From Acidobacteria bacterium UBA6911 (GTDB taxonomy: Bacteria > Acidobacteriota > UBA6911): a stretch of 6,112 nt of DNA. A program made the position numbers and the translations under genes. The stretch is taken from contig DKBB01000118.1 of the NCBI GenBank assembly GCA_002451015.1, positions 25,257 to 31,368 of the forward strand, in the 5' to 3' direction. The first letter of the stretch is position 1; each line of letters opens with the position of its first letter. Below are positions 6,084 through 6,112 of the stretch, piece after piece. The notes under the pieces were generated by a model. The model was not told the origin of the DNA, did not search any database, and saw only the letters and a program-made list of their open reading frames with translations.

Positions 6084-6112
6084 TGCTATTGAATAATTAC
6101 TATATTATCGTT

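Overview
The window is 6.1 kb of bacterial DNA in which every credible gene lies on the minus strand. It reads from about 6083 down to 73. Mid-range base composition, Shine-Dalgarno-like sites, ATGA-type gene overlaps and the protein families suggest a Gram-negative bacterium, probably a proteobacterium. I cannot place it more precisely from sequence alone, and no RNA gene, transposase, integrase or CRISPR array is visible.

Region 1 (about 6083 to 2682) is a compact three-gene glycan cluster. It encodes a glycosyltransferase with a VDVDE (DXD) site, then a classical GT2 glycosyltransferase, then a bifunctional protein with an N-terminal NodS-like SAM methyltransferase and a C-terminal NodB-like polysaccharide deacetylase. 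The first pair overlap by 4 bp (ATGA) and the second pair by 11 bp, so the three are almost certainly co-transcribed and probably translationally coupled. The gene order GT2, methyltransferase, deacetylase matches the domain order I recall for single-chain 'trifunctional' glycosyltransferase/methyltransferase/deacetylase proteins, so this looks like a split version of that enzyme. The likely job is building and tailoring a surface or secreted glycan: sugars are transferred, an N-acetyl group may be removed, and the product may be methylated.

Region 2 (2681 to 2299) is a 383 bp AT-rich intergenic stretch. It holds a candidate promoter with a perfect TATAAT, a 14 bp palindrome in the leader of the next gene, two small stem-loops and one copy of a short repeat just downstream of the deacetylase gene.

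Region 3 (2298 to 73) is a complete prolyl oligopeptidase (family S9A) with an intact Ser-Asp-His triad. It has an N-terminal extension carrying a hydrophobic, signal-like segment. Both the long start and the shorter classical start have their own ribosome-binding-like site, so the same gene could encode an exported and a cytoplasmic form. Bases 1-72 lie downstream of it and contain a second copy of the short repeat, in the same orientation and also just after a stop codon.

The best leads are the fused NodS/NodB-like enzyme with its coupled GT2 partner, the 3'-end repeat found after two unrelated genes, and the dual-start peptidase. None is proof of a new system.
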